Made by a program: the position numbers and the translations under genes
Origin: Streptomyces sp. S465
Lineage (GTDB): Bacteria; Actinomycetota; Actinomycetes; Streptomycetales; Streptomycetaceae
Direction of reading: 5' to 3'
DNA: 64,000 nt
Assembly (NCBI RefSeq): GCF_026898115.1
Contig: NZ_CP114036.1
Coordinates: forward strand, 6,318,001 to 6,382,000
Shown: piece by piece, positions 51,244-58,729 of the stretch
How the letters are laid out: each line of letters begins with the position of its first letter
Numbering within the stretch: position 1 is the stretch's first letter
Notes under the pieces: generated by a model
Told to the model about the DNA's origin: nothing
Database searches by the model: none
Seen by the model: only the letters and a program-made list of their open reading frames with translations

Positions 51244-52296
51244 CTAGGGCACGGCCCGGACACCAGGGCCGGCCCCAAGGGCAGGACGAGGACGAGCCCC
51301 GGCCCCAGCCCCGGAACCAGACCCAGCCCCAGATCCGACCCCGTCCCCAGATCCGGCCCCGCCCCCAATCCCAACCCCAGGCCCGACGAGGCGCGCTGTG
51401 GCGATCGTGCGGAAGGCGGCGAGCAGCCGGTTGTGGTCGTCGGCGCGGGTGGCCAGCACGACCCGCCCGGGTTCGACGTCCTCGATGGGGACCGTGGTGA
51501 GGTCGGCTCGCAGGTTGCCGCGTACGCCGGCGGGGGCGATGGACACGGCCTGCCCGGCGGCGATGAGTTCGAGCTTGTCCTCGATGGCGTCGACGAGGGG
51601 GCCGTCGGGCGCGCGGCTGCCGTCGGGCCGGGGGTCGACGCGCCAGAAGGCGTTCCAGGTGGGGTCGGGCATCCGGGGCAGCGGTTCGTCCGCGATGTCG
51701 TGCAGCCTGATCGATGCCCGGCCGGCCAGCCGATGGTCCAGTGGCACCACGAGCACCCGGGGTTCGTCGTACAGGACCGTCACCCGCAACTGGTCGGCCG
51801 ACAGCGGCAACCGGGTCACCACCGCGTCCACCCGGTGCTCCAGCAGCGCCGTGGGGATCTGGTTCCAGCCCAGATGCAGGGTGCGCACGTCGGCGTCGGG
51901 GTGGCGGTGGCGCAGTTCGCGCACGGCGGGGGTGACGATGAGGTCCGTGGCGTATCCGATGGTGATCCGGCTGGGCCGGGCGGCGGCCCGTGCGTAGGCC
52001 AGGGCGTCGGTGGCCGAGCGCAACAGGGCCTTGGCCCGGGGCAGGAAGACCTCTCCGGCCTCGGTGAGCCGGGTGCCCTGCGGGTCCCGGTCCAGCAGCC
52101 GAACGCCCATCTGGTCCTCGAGGCGGCGGATCTGCCGGCTCAGGTGGGGCTGTGCGAGATGCAGCGCGGCCGCGGCACGACCGAAGTGCCGGTGGTCGGC
52201 CACGACGGTGAAGTACCGGATCAGCCGCAGGTCCAAGTCCAGGTCCAGGTCCAGTTCCAGTTCCTGGCCCACTGCCGACGCGTGTGAATCGGGCAC
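51244..52296 (-). CDS. LysR family transcriptional regulator
   Basis: A 350-residue regulator. The winged helix-turn-helix is at about residues 20-80 (IRYFTVVADHRHFGRAAAAL, then LAQPHLSRQIRRLEDQMG), preceded by a repetitive ELDLDLDLDL stretch. A periplasmic-binding-protein-like effector domain follows (ITIGYATDLIVTPAV). The last 50 residues are Gly/Ser/Ala repeats absent from normal LysR proteins. GTG at 52296 is chosen because the family starts soon after. It diverges from a short-chain reductase gene, and the gap contains a perfect inverted repeat. Confidence 0.9.
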   Translation of the reverse strand: MPDSHASAVGQELELDLDLDLDLRLIRYFTVVADHRHFGRAAAALHLAQPHLSRQIRRLEDQMGVRLLDRDPQGTRLTEAGEVFLPRAKALLRSATDALAYARAAARPSRITIGYATDLIVTPAVRELRHRHPDADVRTLHLGWNQIPTALLEHRVDAVVTRLPLSADQLRVTVLYDEPRVLVVPLDHRLAGRASIRLHDIADEPLPRMPDPTWNAFWRVDPRPDGSRAPDGPLVDAIEDKLELIAAGQAVSIAPAGVRGNLRADLTTVPIEDVEPGRVVLATRADDHNRLLAAFRTIATARLVGPGVGIGGGAGSGDGVGSGAGSGSGAGAGARPRPALGAGPGVRAVP

Positions 52297-52368
52297 GCCT
52301 CGATGGTAATGCCCGGACCACGCGGCCGACGGCGGTCCCGCGGGCCGCCGCCGATTCCGCCCTGAGCT

Positions 52369-52396
52369 GCGGTCATGCCCGATGACGCATGACCGC
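52369..52396. promoter_or_regulatory. Perfect 10-bp inverted repeat, candidate LysR site
   Basis: GCGGTCATGC at 52369-52378 and GCATGACCGC at 52387-52396 are exact reverse complements separated by eight bases. The site lies 73 bases from the LysR start and 110 bases from the divergent reductase start, the usual position of a LysR-type recognition site. Confidence 0.65.
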
Positions 52397-52505
52397 CCCA
52401 CAAAACCGGTCTTGGACCCACGGCGCCACCCGCTCGCACCATGGTCACCAGTTCCACGCGGTGGCGTGGACGGCCAGAACTCCCTCCCCTGAGAGGTGCT
52501 TTGCC

Positions 52506-53402
52506 ATGCGTGTATTCGTCACCGGCGCGACCGGATTCATCGGAAGCGCCATCGTCCGTGAACTGCTGGACGCCGGACATCAGGTTCTCGGCCTCGCCCG
52601 CTCGGACGCGGCCGCCGCGTCGCTCTCGGCCGCCGGGGCCGCGGCGCACCGCGGCGCGCTCGACGACCTGGAGAGCCTGCGCAGCGGTGCGGCGGCGGCC
52701 GACGGCGTGATCCACGCCGCCTTCGTCCACGACTTCTCCGACTACGCGGGCGCCGCCCAGACGGACCGGCGCGCGGTCGAGACGCTCGGCGCTGCGCTCG
52801 CGGGCTCCGACCGACCGTTCGTGACCACTTCCGTCACCTTCCTGCTCACCCCAGGACAACGCGGGACGGAGAACGACCCGGCCGACCCCGCTTCCGCCTC
52901 GGCGGTGCGGATCGCCGCGGAGGAGACGGCCCTGTCGCTGGCCACGCGCGGGGTACGGACATCGGCGGTGCGGCTGCCGGCTTCGGTCCACGGTGAGGGC
53001 GACCGCGCCTTCGTCCCGACGCTCATCGGCATCGCCCGCGCGAAAGGCGTCTCGGCCTACCTGGGCGACGGCTCCAACCGCTGGCCCGCCGTACACCGCC
53101 TCGACGCCGCACGGCTCTACAGGCTGGCACTGGAGGAAGCGCAACCGGGTGCGCGGCTGCACGCGGTGGCCGACGAGGGCGTACCGGCCCGGCAGATCGC
53201 CGACGTCATCGGCCGGCGTCTGAACCTCCCGGTGGCCCCGGTGCCCGCCGAACAAGCCGAGGAACACTTCGGCTGGATCGGCCACTTCTTCTCGGTCGAC
53301 AACCCGGTCTCGAGCGCCCTGACCCGTCAACAACTGAACTGGAACCCCACCCGCCCCCCGCTGCTGGCCGACCTCGACCAGTCCCACTACTTCGCCGCCT
53401 GA
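52506..53402 (+). CDS. NAD(P)-dependent epimerase/reductase (extended SDR)
   Basis: A 298-residue Rossmann-fold oxidoreductase. The cofactor loop is VTGATGFIGSAIVREL at residues 5-20, and GVIHAAFVHDF gives the next strand. The expected YxxxK site is not clear: the region reads SVTFLLTPGQRGTEN then RIAAEETALSL, so the catalytic chemistry may differ. This matches a widespread SDR subgroup annotated as NAD-dependent epimerases. ATG at 52506 follows GAGAGGTGC. Likely controlled by the divergent LysR protein through the inverted repeat between them. The substrate is unknown. Confidence 0.88.
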   Translation: MRVFVTGATGFIGSAIVRELLDAGHQVLGLARSDAAAASLSAAGAAAHRGALDDLESLRSGAAAADGVIHAAFVHDFSDYAGAAQTDRRAVETLGAALAGSDRPFVTTSVTFLLTPGQRGTENDPADPASASAVRIAAEETALSLATRGVRTSAVRLPASVHGEGDRAFVPTLIGIARAKGVSAYLGDGSNRWPAVHRLDAARLYRLALEEAQPGARLHAVADEGVPARQIADVIGRRLNLPVAPVPAEQAEEHFGWIGHFFSVDNPVSSALTRQQLNWNPTRPPLLADLDQSHYFAA

Positions 53403-53477
53403 GCAGGGCCACTACTTCGCGGCGTGAGCAGGACCGGGCACGGTGCCACCCACCCCACCCGGGGTAGTCGGCAGCGC

Positions 53478-54377
53478 ATGGGCACGATTCTGACCGGCAC
53501 CTGTTCATGGACGGACCGCGCTCTGCTGACCAGCGGCTGGTACCCGCCGGGGCTGCGCGACGCGGAGGGAAGGCTGCGGCACTACGCCACCCAATTCCCG
53601 GTGGTGGAGGTGGACGCCACGTACTACAACCTGCCCAGCGCCCGTAACAGCGCCTTGTGGGCCGAGCGCACCCCGGACGGATTCCGCTTCGACGTCAAGG
53701 CGTTCTCCCTGCTCACCGGCCACCCGACGGCCCCGAACGCCCTGCCCGCCGATCTGCGCCCCGCACTGGCCGGGCGACGGGGCCACCGCGCGGGACACAC
53801 GGAGACCGATCCGAAACTCCTGGACGACATATGGCAGCGCTTCAGCGGCGCGCTCGAACCCCTGCGGAGAGCCCAACGCCTCGGCACCCTCCTCTTCCAG
53901 TTCCCACCCTGGTTCGCCCCCACCGACCCACGGGCCAAGACCCTCCTCGCCCAATGCACGCGGCGTACGGCAGGCTGGCCCGTAGCCGTGGAGTTCCGGC
54001 ACCCCGGCTGGTGGCACGACGATGAACGGGCTGAGACGACGGCGGCCCTCAAGGACCTGGGCATGTCCGCCGTAGCCGTGGACATGACGCAGACCCTGCC
54101 CACCTCCATACCCCCGGTCACCCCGGTCACCTCACCCCGCCTGGCGGTGGCGCGCTTCCACGGCCGCAATGAGGCCTGGGGCACCGGCACCAAGGAGGAA
54201 CGCTTCCGACACACCTACACCCCACAGGAACTGACGGAGTGGATCCCACGCCTCCGCGACATGGCCGACCAGGCCGACGAGGTCCACGCCCTGTTCAACA
54301 ACTGCTGCGCAGACGCCGCCGCCCGCGCCGCAGCGTCGATGCGCGACCTGCTCGACACTCCGACGACCCCGGACTGA
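53478..54377 (+). CDS. DUF72 family protein
   Basis: A 299-residue DUF72 TIM-barrel-like protein. The N-terminus GTCSWTDRALL, the FPVVEVDATYYNLPS segment, RFDVKAFSLLTGHPT and LLFQFPPWFAPT are all family hallmarks. VAVEFRHPGWW and VARFHGRNEAW follow. The biochemical function of DUF72 is unknown. ATG at 53478 lacks a strong ribosome site; the earlier in-frame start at 53424 would add residues outside the family. It is followed immediately by a strong hairpin. Confidence 0.9.
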   Translation: MGTILTGTCSWTDRALLTSGWYPPGLRDAEGRLRHYATQFPVVEVDATYYNLPSARNSALWAERTPDGFRFDVKAFSLLTGHPTAPNALPADLRPALAGRRGHRAGHTETDPKLLDDIWQRFSGALEPLRRAQRLGTLLFQFPPWFAPTDPRAKTLLAQCTRRTAGWPVAVEFRHPGWWHDDERAETTAALKDLGMSAVAVDMTQTLPTSIPPVTPVTSPRLAVARFHGRNEAWGTGTKEERFRHTYTPQELTEWIPRLRDMADQADEVHALFNNCCADAAARAAASMRDLLDTPTTPD

Positions 54378-54381
54378 CGCC

Positions 54382-54433
54382 CCGCGGCCGGCTGCCCCGG
54401 TCCGGCCCGGCCGCCGGGGCGGACCGGCCGCGG
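54382..54433. terminator. Strong nested GC hairpin after DUF72 gene
   Basis: CCGCGGCCGG at 54382-54391 pairs with CCGGCCGCGG at 54424-54433. A smaller CCCCGG/CCGGGG stem lies inside the loop. It begins five bases after the stop of the DUF72 gene, a typical actinobacterial terminator without a T tract. Confidence 0.75.
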
Positions 54434-54441
54434 CGCGCCCC

Positions 54442-54531
54442 AAAGCGCCGAACCACGGGGGCGACGCCCCACCGCGTCGCGAGGGACTCGACAATGGCCA
54501 GACCTTGCCCCTGCTCCTCCCAGGCGCCGGT
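54442..54531 (-). pseudogene. Fragment of a HATPase-fold regulatory gene
   Basis: The minus strand reads TGAWEEQGQGLAIVESLATRW then GVAPVVRR, quoted here in pieces as EEQGQGLAIVESLATRWGVAP. This matches the G2 box and following strand of the RsbW-like ATPases common in Streptomyces (compare GRGLLLVEALADRWGF in the gene at 36026-36757). The N-terminal two thirds of the domain is absent, so this is a leftover of a deleted gene. The gap 54378-54697 holds this, the hairpin, and the promoter region of the next gene. Confidence 0.55.
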
Positions 54532-54697
54532 GACGTGACGGAGGCCGGACAGGGAGCGTCCGATCCGCCGCTTGCCTACCGCTGGCGAGCACACTTGCAC
54601 AACGTTTGGTCCACTGTCCGCCTAAAAAAGGCTTTTATGGGCTCCCCGTGCCCTCAACTCGGTACCGTGTTGCTCCTGTCGACCGGAGGGGGCTTGC

Positions 54698-55060
54698 ATG
54701 AAGTACGGAGATGCGGACTATACGGCTGCCCGAGACGCCATGGTAGAGGTCCTGCGGGGGTGGGCCCGGGAGGAACGGGTGGGCACCTACAAGGCGCTGA
54801 GCGAGGCGGTCGCACCAGAGCATCGAGTGCACTACCACGGCAGCACGATGTCACTCCTCCTGGCAGACGTCTGCCGCCAGGACAGCACCGGGCCCGAACC
54901 GATGCTTTCGGCACTGGTGGTCAACGGGTCCACTGGGAAGCCCTCTGGCCAGTTCTTCGAGCTGGCTGTTACCGAGTTTCACCGTGAAGGCCCTGGCTGG
55001 ACCTGGGAGCGGGAGCGGGACGCCGTGTTCGCTCGCTACCGGGACCGGCTTTTGCCGTAA
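54698..55060 (+). CDS. Hypothetical protein of 120 residues
   Basis: A small protein starting MKYGDADYTAARDAMVEVL, with HYHGSTMSLLLADVCRQDS, then LSALVVNGSTGKPSGQFFEL and a WTWERERDAVFARYRDRL end. The pattern of helices and a central beta region looks like a folded cytoplasmic protein. The ATG at 54698 follows GGAGGGGGCTTGC. An AT-rich leader with TAAAAAAGG precedes it, unusual here, and may hold its promoter. I cannot assign a function. It stands alone, convergent with a VapC-like gene. Confidence 0.7.
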   Translation: MKYGDADYTAARDAMVEVLRGWAREERVGTYKALSEAVAPEHRVHYHGSTMSLLLADVCRQDSTGPEPMLSALVVNGSTGKPSGQFFELAVTEFHREGPGWTWERERDAVFARYRDRLLP

Positions 55061-55243
55061 GCGCTGCCGCCGGCATTCCTGATCCAAGCGAGTGGACAGC
55101 GAGGAGGCGTCATAACGGCCTGGCGCGGCTCTCTGCCGTGCCCCGGTGTTCCGCCTCGGTAGAAAAACACCGGGTGGTGGCGGAACCAGGCTGCTTCCGC
55201 AGTGTGCGTGGGGGCCGTTCGGCAGGGCACGACGAGCAGGCCA

Positions 55244-55660
55244 TCAGATCCTGATGATGGTGACGCGTCCGCCGCACAGTGCCGTGAGGTCCTCGGGATC
55301 GGAGGTGAGCACTGTGACGGGCCCGGGGGCGGCGAGGGCGGTGGCGCTGAGCATGGCGTCGATGGCGTACTTGTGCCCGTGAAGGCCGGCGTCGGCCAGG
55401 AGGGCGGCGGCATGGCGGGCAACGGCGTCGGTGACCGGCTCGACGACGATGCGGGAGAGAGTCCACTCCAGCGCCGGCCGGTTGATCCGGGGGTGGGCCA
55501 CCTCCACGAGGGTGGCGGCGCTGGTGATCACCCGCAGATCGTCGGCACGGGCGAGGGCGAGCCATCCGGTGACCGTGCGGTCTCGCAGGGCCGCCTTGGC
55601 GAGTCCCTCGCTGTCGAGGACCAGGGTGCCGCCGGGTACGGCTACGGAGGATCGCGTCAC
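55244..55660 (-). CDS. PIN-domain toxin (VapC-like)
   Basis: A 138-residue PIN ribonuclease-like protein. The acidic residues expected around the metal site are Asp in LVLDSEGLAKA, Glu in AATLVEVAHPR, Asp in YAIDAMLSATAL and Asp in LTSDPEDLTAL, spaced as in VapC toxins. GTG at 55660 overlaps the antitoxin stop (GTGA), giving the antitoxin-toxin order. Probable target is RNA; which one cannot be told. Confidence 0.85.
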   Translation of the reverse strand: MTRSSVAVPGGTLVLDSEGLAKAALRDRTVTGWLALARADDLRVITSAATLVEVAHPRINRPALEWTLSRIVVEPVTDAVARHAAALLADAGLHGHKYAIDAMLSATALAAPGPVTVLTSDPEDLTALCGGRVTIIRI

Positions 55661-55920
55661 GCCGCGTTCGCTCCGCCGGGTGTCTGCTGCCTACGGGCCT
55701 GCTGGAGTTGGTCCCGGAGCGCCTGGACCTCCTGATCGGAGACCGGTCCGTGTTCGGCCTCGGCGACCGCGATGAGCTCGTTGAGGTTGTCGCGCTCGAT
55801 CTGGCGGGCCACGGCTGCGGCGACGTATGCGGACAGGCCGGACGGCCCGCTGCGGGCGCGAGCGGCTTCGGCGATGTCCCGGGGCATCGTGATCGAGTAC
55901 TTCTGAGTAGGCTCGCTCAT
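55657..55920 (-). CDS. Ribbon-helix-helix-type antitoxin (VapB-like)
   Basis: An 87-residue protein. The N-terminal YSITMPRDIAEAARARSG then LSAYVAAAVARQIERDN is a beta-strand plus two helices as in MetJ/Arc-type antitoxins. The acidic C-terminal helix presumably binds the PIN toxin. ATG at 55920 is preferred to the longer frame to 55992 because the fold starts at once. Overlap with the toxin gene by four bases supports a toxin-antitoxin operon that represses itself. Confidence 0.8.
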   Translation of the reverse strand: MSEPTQKYSITMPRDIAEAARARSGPSGLSAYVAAAVARQIERDNLNELIAVAEAEHGPVSDQEVQALRDQLQQARRQQTPGGANAA

Positions 55921-56107
55921 GCTGCTTATGCTACCGCGGATGCCCCTCATGAAATCCGGACACGGGTCCACTACCCCTGGTGCGATCCACACGCTGCCCG
56001 TGAGTGAGCACCCGGACTGCCCGCAGCAGCGGGAGCCGACACCTGGGATGTGAGAGGGCTACCGGAACTGGGCAAGACCCCTCGGGGTGAACGCGGTGTG
56101 GGGTGCC

Positions 56108-57430
56108 TCACCGCGCCTTTCCTGGAGCCCTCTCGTCCGCCCACGCGACCAGCGCCCGCAATTCCTTCCTGCCTCGCTCGACCACCTCCAGGAGCGGAGC
56201 TGGTTGAGCATCCGGCGGCAGCGGGGCGTCGGCCACCAGATCGAGCGTGCCCCACTCGGTATCCAGCCATCGCCGCAGGGCCCGCCAGGTGCCGGTCTTC
56301 GAAGCGGGCAGGGTGGGGTCCCAGGGATCGGCCGCGTAAGGTGTGCGGTCGTCGCCGAACGTGTGCAGCAGACCCGAGCGGCGGACCAGGCAGGGGAAGC
56401 AGAGACCACAGTGGGCGAGTGCGGGCCCGGTGGGTCGGCGGGCGGGGGGAGTGCCGCAGCTAAGGGTGGCCTCCAGTACCTGCTGCGGCAGCCCCGCGTC
56501 ATGCGCCACCCTGCAGACTTCGCCTTTGGTGAGCGTCGCGAAGGGATTTTCGACGCTTATCGCCGACCCTGGCTCCGCGACATCGGAGATCACCCGGTTG
56601 AGGTGGTGAAGCGTCCAGGGGTGCACCGAACGGGTCGAGCAGGCTCCGGCCCGGGCGGCGGACAGCGGTGGGTTGAGGGCGAGCTGGCCGTTCTCCGGCA
56701 GGTGGACGACGCGGACGTGTTCCGCCGCGGCCGCGTGCACGGCGGTTGCCGCGTACAGCAGGCCGCGTGAGCGAGTGGTCCGCTCCGGCTTGATGCCGCT
56801 GCCACGCGGTGTGCGTACGGTCTGGCTCTGCTGAAGACGCCGCAATCGGCGTTGCCGCTGCCGCAGGCCGTACACAGCCTGGTACACGTGCTCCTGTAAT
56901 GCCTCGAAGTTGCGTTCCTCGAAGGTGATGAGGAGCAGGGCGCGGGTGGCGGGCAGGGTGGCGCGCTTGGCTGCCCAGCCGAGGGAGTCGAGGCCGCCGG
57001 AGAACAGGGCGACCTCCTGTGCGTACTCGGTGGGGAAGGTGAGGGGCCCTTCCCGGACCGACTTCTCGTGCATGGGCCGGAAGGCGACGTCCCACAGGTC
57101 GCCCGTCACGGTCCCCAGAACGGCCGTCAGGGCGGGCAGGGCACGATTCCACCGCTCAGGATGGGCGACGGGCACGGAGAGAGTGATGTGGCGGGTCCAG
57201 CGGTCGAAGCCATCGGCACGGCTGACGTACCGGTCCGCCGCGAAGACGGCACGCGCCACCCGCTGCAGGTCATCCGCCCAGTCCGGGGCGGGGGCGAACA
57301 ACTGCCGTCTGTCCGGTCCTCGTGACGGGCGCTCCCAGTACACGGTGTCGTGGAGGGGCCGCCAATACCGCGGCGGTGCTTCGGTGCCCGGACGGGAAAG
57401 CCAGAAGAGCCGGGTCTGCGCTGCAGTCAT
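56108..57430 (-). CDS. QatC-like (QueC-related) PP-loop protein
   Basis: A 440-residue protein. The PP-loop ATP-pyrophosphatase motif is ALFSGGLDSLGWA at about residues 146-158. A Cys cluster near the C-terminus (CGTPPARRPTG, then HCGLCFPCLVRR) resembles the zinc site of QueC, the 7-cyano-7-deazaguanine synthase. QueC itself is about 230 residues, so the extra 130 residues before the motif place it with the QatC type of the Qat anti-phage system. No queuosine pathway genes are nearby. ATG at 57430 overlaps the upstream gene by four bases. Confidence 0.78.
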   Translation of the reverse strand: MTAAQTRLFWLSRPGTEAPPRYWRPLHDTVYWERPSRGPDRRQLFAPAPDWADDLQRVARAVFAADRYVSRADGFDRWTRHITLSVPVAHPERWNRALPALTAVLGTVTGDLWDVAFRPMHEKSVREGPLTFPTEYAQEVALFSGGLDSLGWAAKRATLPATRALLLITFEERNFEALQEHVYQAVYGLRQRQRRLRRLQQSQTVRTPRGSGIKPERTTRSRGLLYAATAVHAAAAEHVRVVHLPENGQLALNPPLSAARAGACSTRSVHPWTLHHLNRVISDVAEPGSAISVENPFATLTKGEVCRVAHDAGLPQQVLEATLSCGTPPARRPTGPALAHCGLCFPCLVRRSGLLHTFGDDRTPYAADPWDPTLPASKTGTWRALRRWLDTEWGTLDLVADAPLPPDAQPAPLLEVVERGRKELRALVAWADERAPGKAR

Positions 57431-58221
57431 GCGGCAGGTTCCCCCTCGTACGGCGTGCCGTCCGTATCCTCGCCCGGCCCGTCGGAGAGCAGGCCCAGCG
57501 CCCGGCCGGCCGCTCGGGGAACGATTCCATGCGCGACGATCCGCAGGGAACCGATCGGATCCCCGACCGCTGACGCGACCCGATCCGCCTTCTCCTCCGC
57601 CTCCGCGAGCCGTGTGGCTTCTTCACATGGGTCCGGCAGCAGGCCCAGAAGGTGTTCGGCTATCCAGTCGGCGATGTGGTCCTCGGGATCGACGGCGGGC
57701 AGCAGCGGGGCCACGCGTTTCACCTTCTCGGCAACTGCGGTACGGAGGAACTCGGCCACGACATCGGCGAAGAACCCTCGAAAAAGGAGACAGAACACCT
57801 CGCCCGACAAACCGCTGCCGCCCGGACCACCGGCTTCGGGATGCCGCTCCAGGAGACGACGAGCGGATGTCACGGCGGCCCGTCGTACGGCCGCATCCGC
57901 CACGGTGCCGCCCTCACCGGCCACGGCTGCGGCGAAGCGGGCGGCGAATTCATCGCCATCCCGGCTCAGTGTCCAGACGGCCACGGCGCCGGTCAGTCGT
58001 TCCCCGGCCGCGCATGCCGCGTCGTAAAGGCCGAAGGCCGTCGGATCCTCCCGGAGGGTCCGGTGGAGGACCGTAAGGTGCTTCGCCGCTATGTCGTCCA
58101 GCTTCGCCACGGCATCACGCGCGTCCGGCCGCCAGGCAGAGGCCCGTCGGCTCGCCCGGCTCCACTCGCCCGCGACGCCGGTACGACCACCGGGCCCCGG
58201 CCACCGCGATGACGTCCCCAC
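57427..58221 (-). CDS. QatB-like protein
   Basis: A 264-residue protein of mostly helical character starting VGTSSRWPGPGGR. The G-T-S...G-P-G-G start resembles the N-terminus of QatB proteins, and its position immediately before a QatC-like gene, with ATGA overlap, is the expected one. GTG at 58221 follows GGAGGGGGAAGGTGAG. QatB function is unknown beyond being needed with QatA, C and D in known systems. The family call depends on the neighbour and the N-terminal motif, so it is tentative. Confidence 0.6.
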   Translation of the reverse strand: MGTSSRWPGPGGRTGVAGEWSRASRRASAWRPDARDAVAKLDDIAAKHLTVLHRTLREDPTAFGLYDAACAAGERLTGAVAVWTLSRDGDEFAARFAAAVAGEGGTVADAAVRRAAVTSARRLLERHPEAGGPGGSGLSGEVFCLLFRGFFADVVAEFLRTAVAEKVKRVAPLLPAVDPEDHIADWIAEHLLGLLPDPCEEATRLAEAEEKADRVASAVGDPIGSLRIVAHGIVPRAAGRALGLLSDGPGEDTDGTPYEGEPAA

Positions 58222-58729
58222 GCCTCACCTTCCCCCTCCGGTCAGCGGTGCAGTCGCTCTTCCAGAGGACCAAGAAAATGGTGGCAAGGACAGAGCGCCA
58301 GTCAGCCAGGTTGTGACAGACGTTCACGTCTCCTCCGAAGCGACACATATGTGGTGGACCTCGGCTACGACTGGCCCTGCGAACCATCGCGGACGAGGCA
58401 AGCCATCTCCGACGGCGCAAGGTTCTGATGAAGCCGACGGCAGGAAGCGACTGTTTTGAAGCTGGGCCCGAGCCAGGGGACTCATCGGCTACGGCGAGAG
58501 ACACGGAAGGTTGGGCGCCGAGTAGCACGTCGCGCATGACGCGCGACAGGGCATATGACAGGCCGGTCACAACGCTGCTGGTCCAGGCCCCAAAGATTCC
58601 GTCTGCCCCCTGCGCTCCGCTCTGCGGGCACTACAGTTGCGCGTGTGCGACGCGTCACATTGCGTCGTGCGTCGGGCCGTTGAGGTGTTGGCGCCTTCGT
58701 GCCTGACTCGCATCAGTTGGGGGGTACTC
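58222..58729. other. Intergenic gap without a supported gene
   Basis: About 500 bases between the divergent QatB-like and TerD-fusion genes. Open frames on both strands lack any family resemblance or good ribosome site. The part next to the TerD gene contains the presumed promoter and a GGGG-rich ribosome site before 58730. I see no strong inverted repeat. Confidence 0.5.

Noticed and set aside
58115..58570. Minus-strand frame of 151 codons before the QatB-like gene
   Set aside because: No family resemblance, overlaps the QatB-like start in another frame, and no ribosome site.
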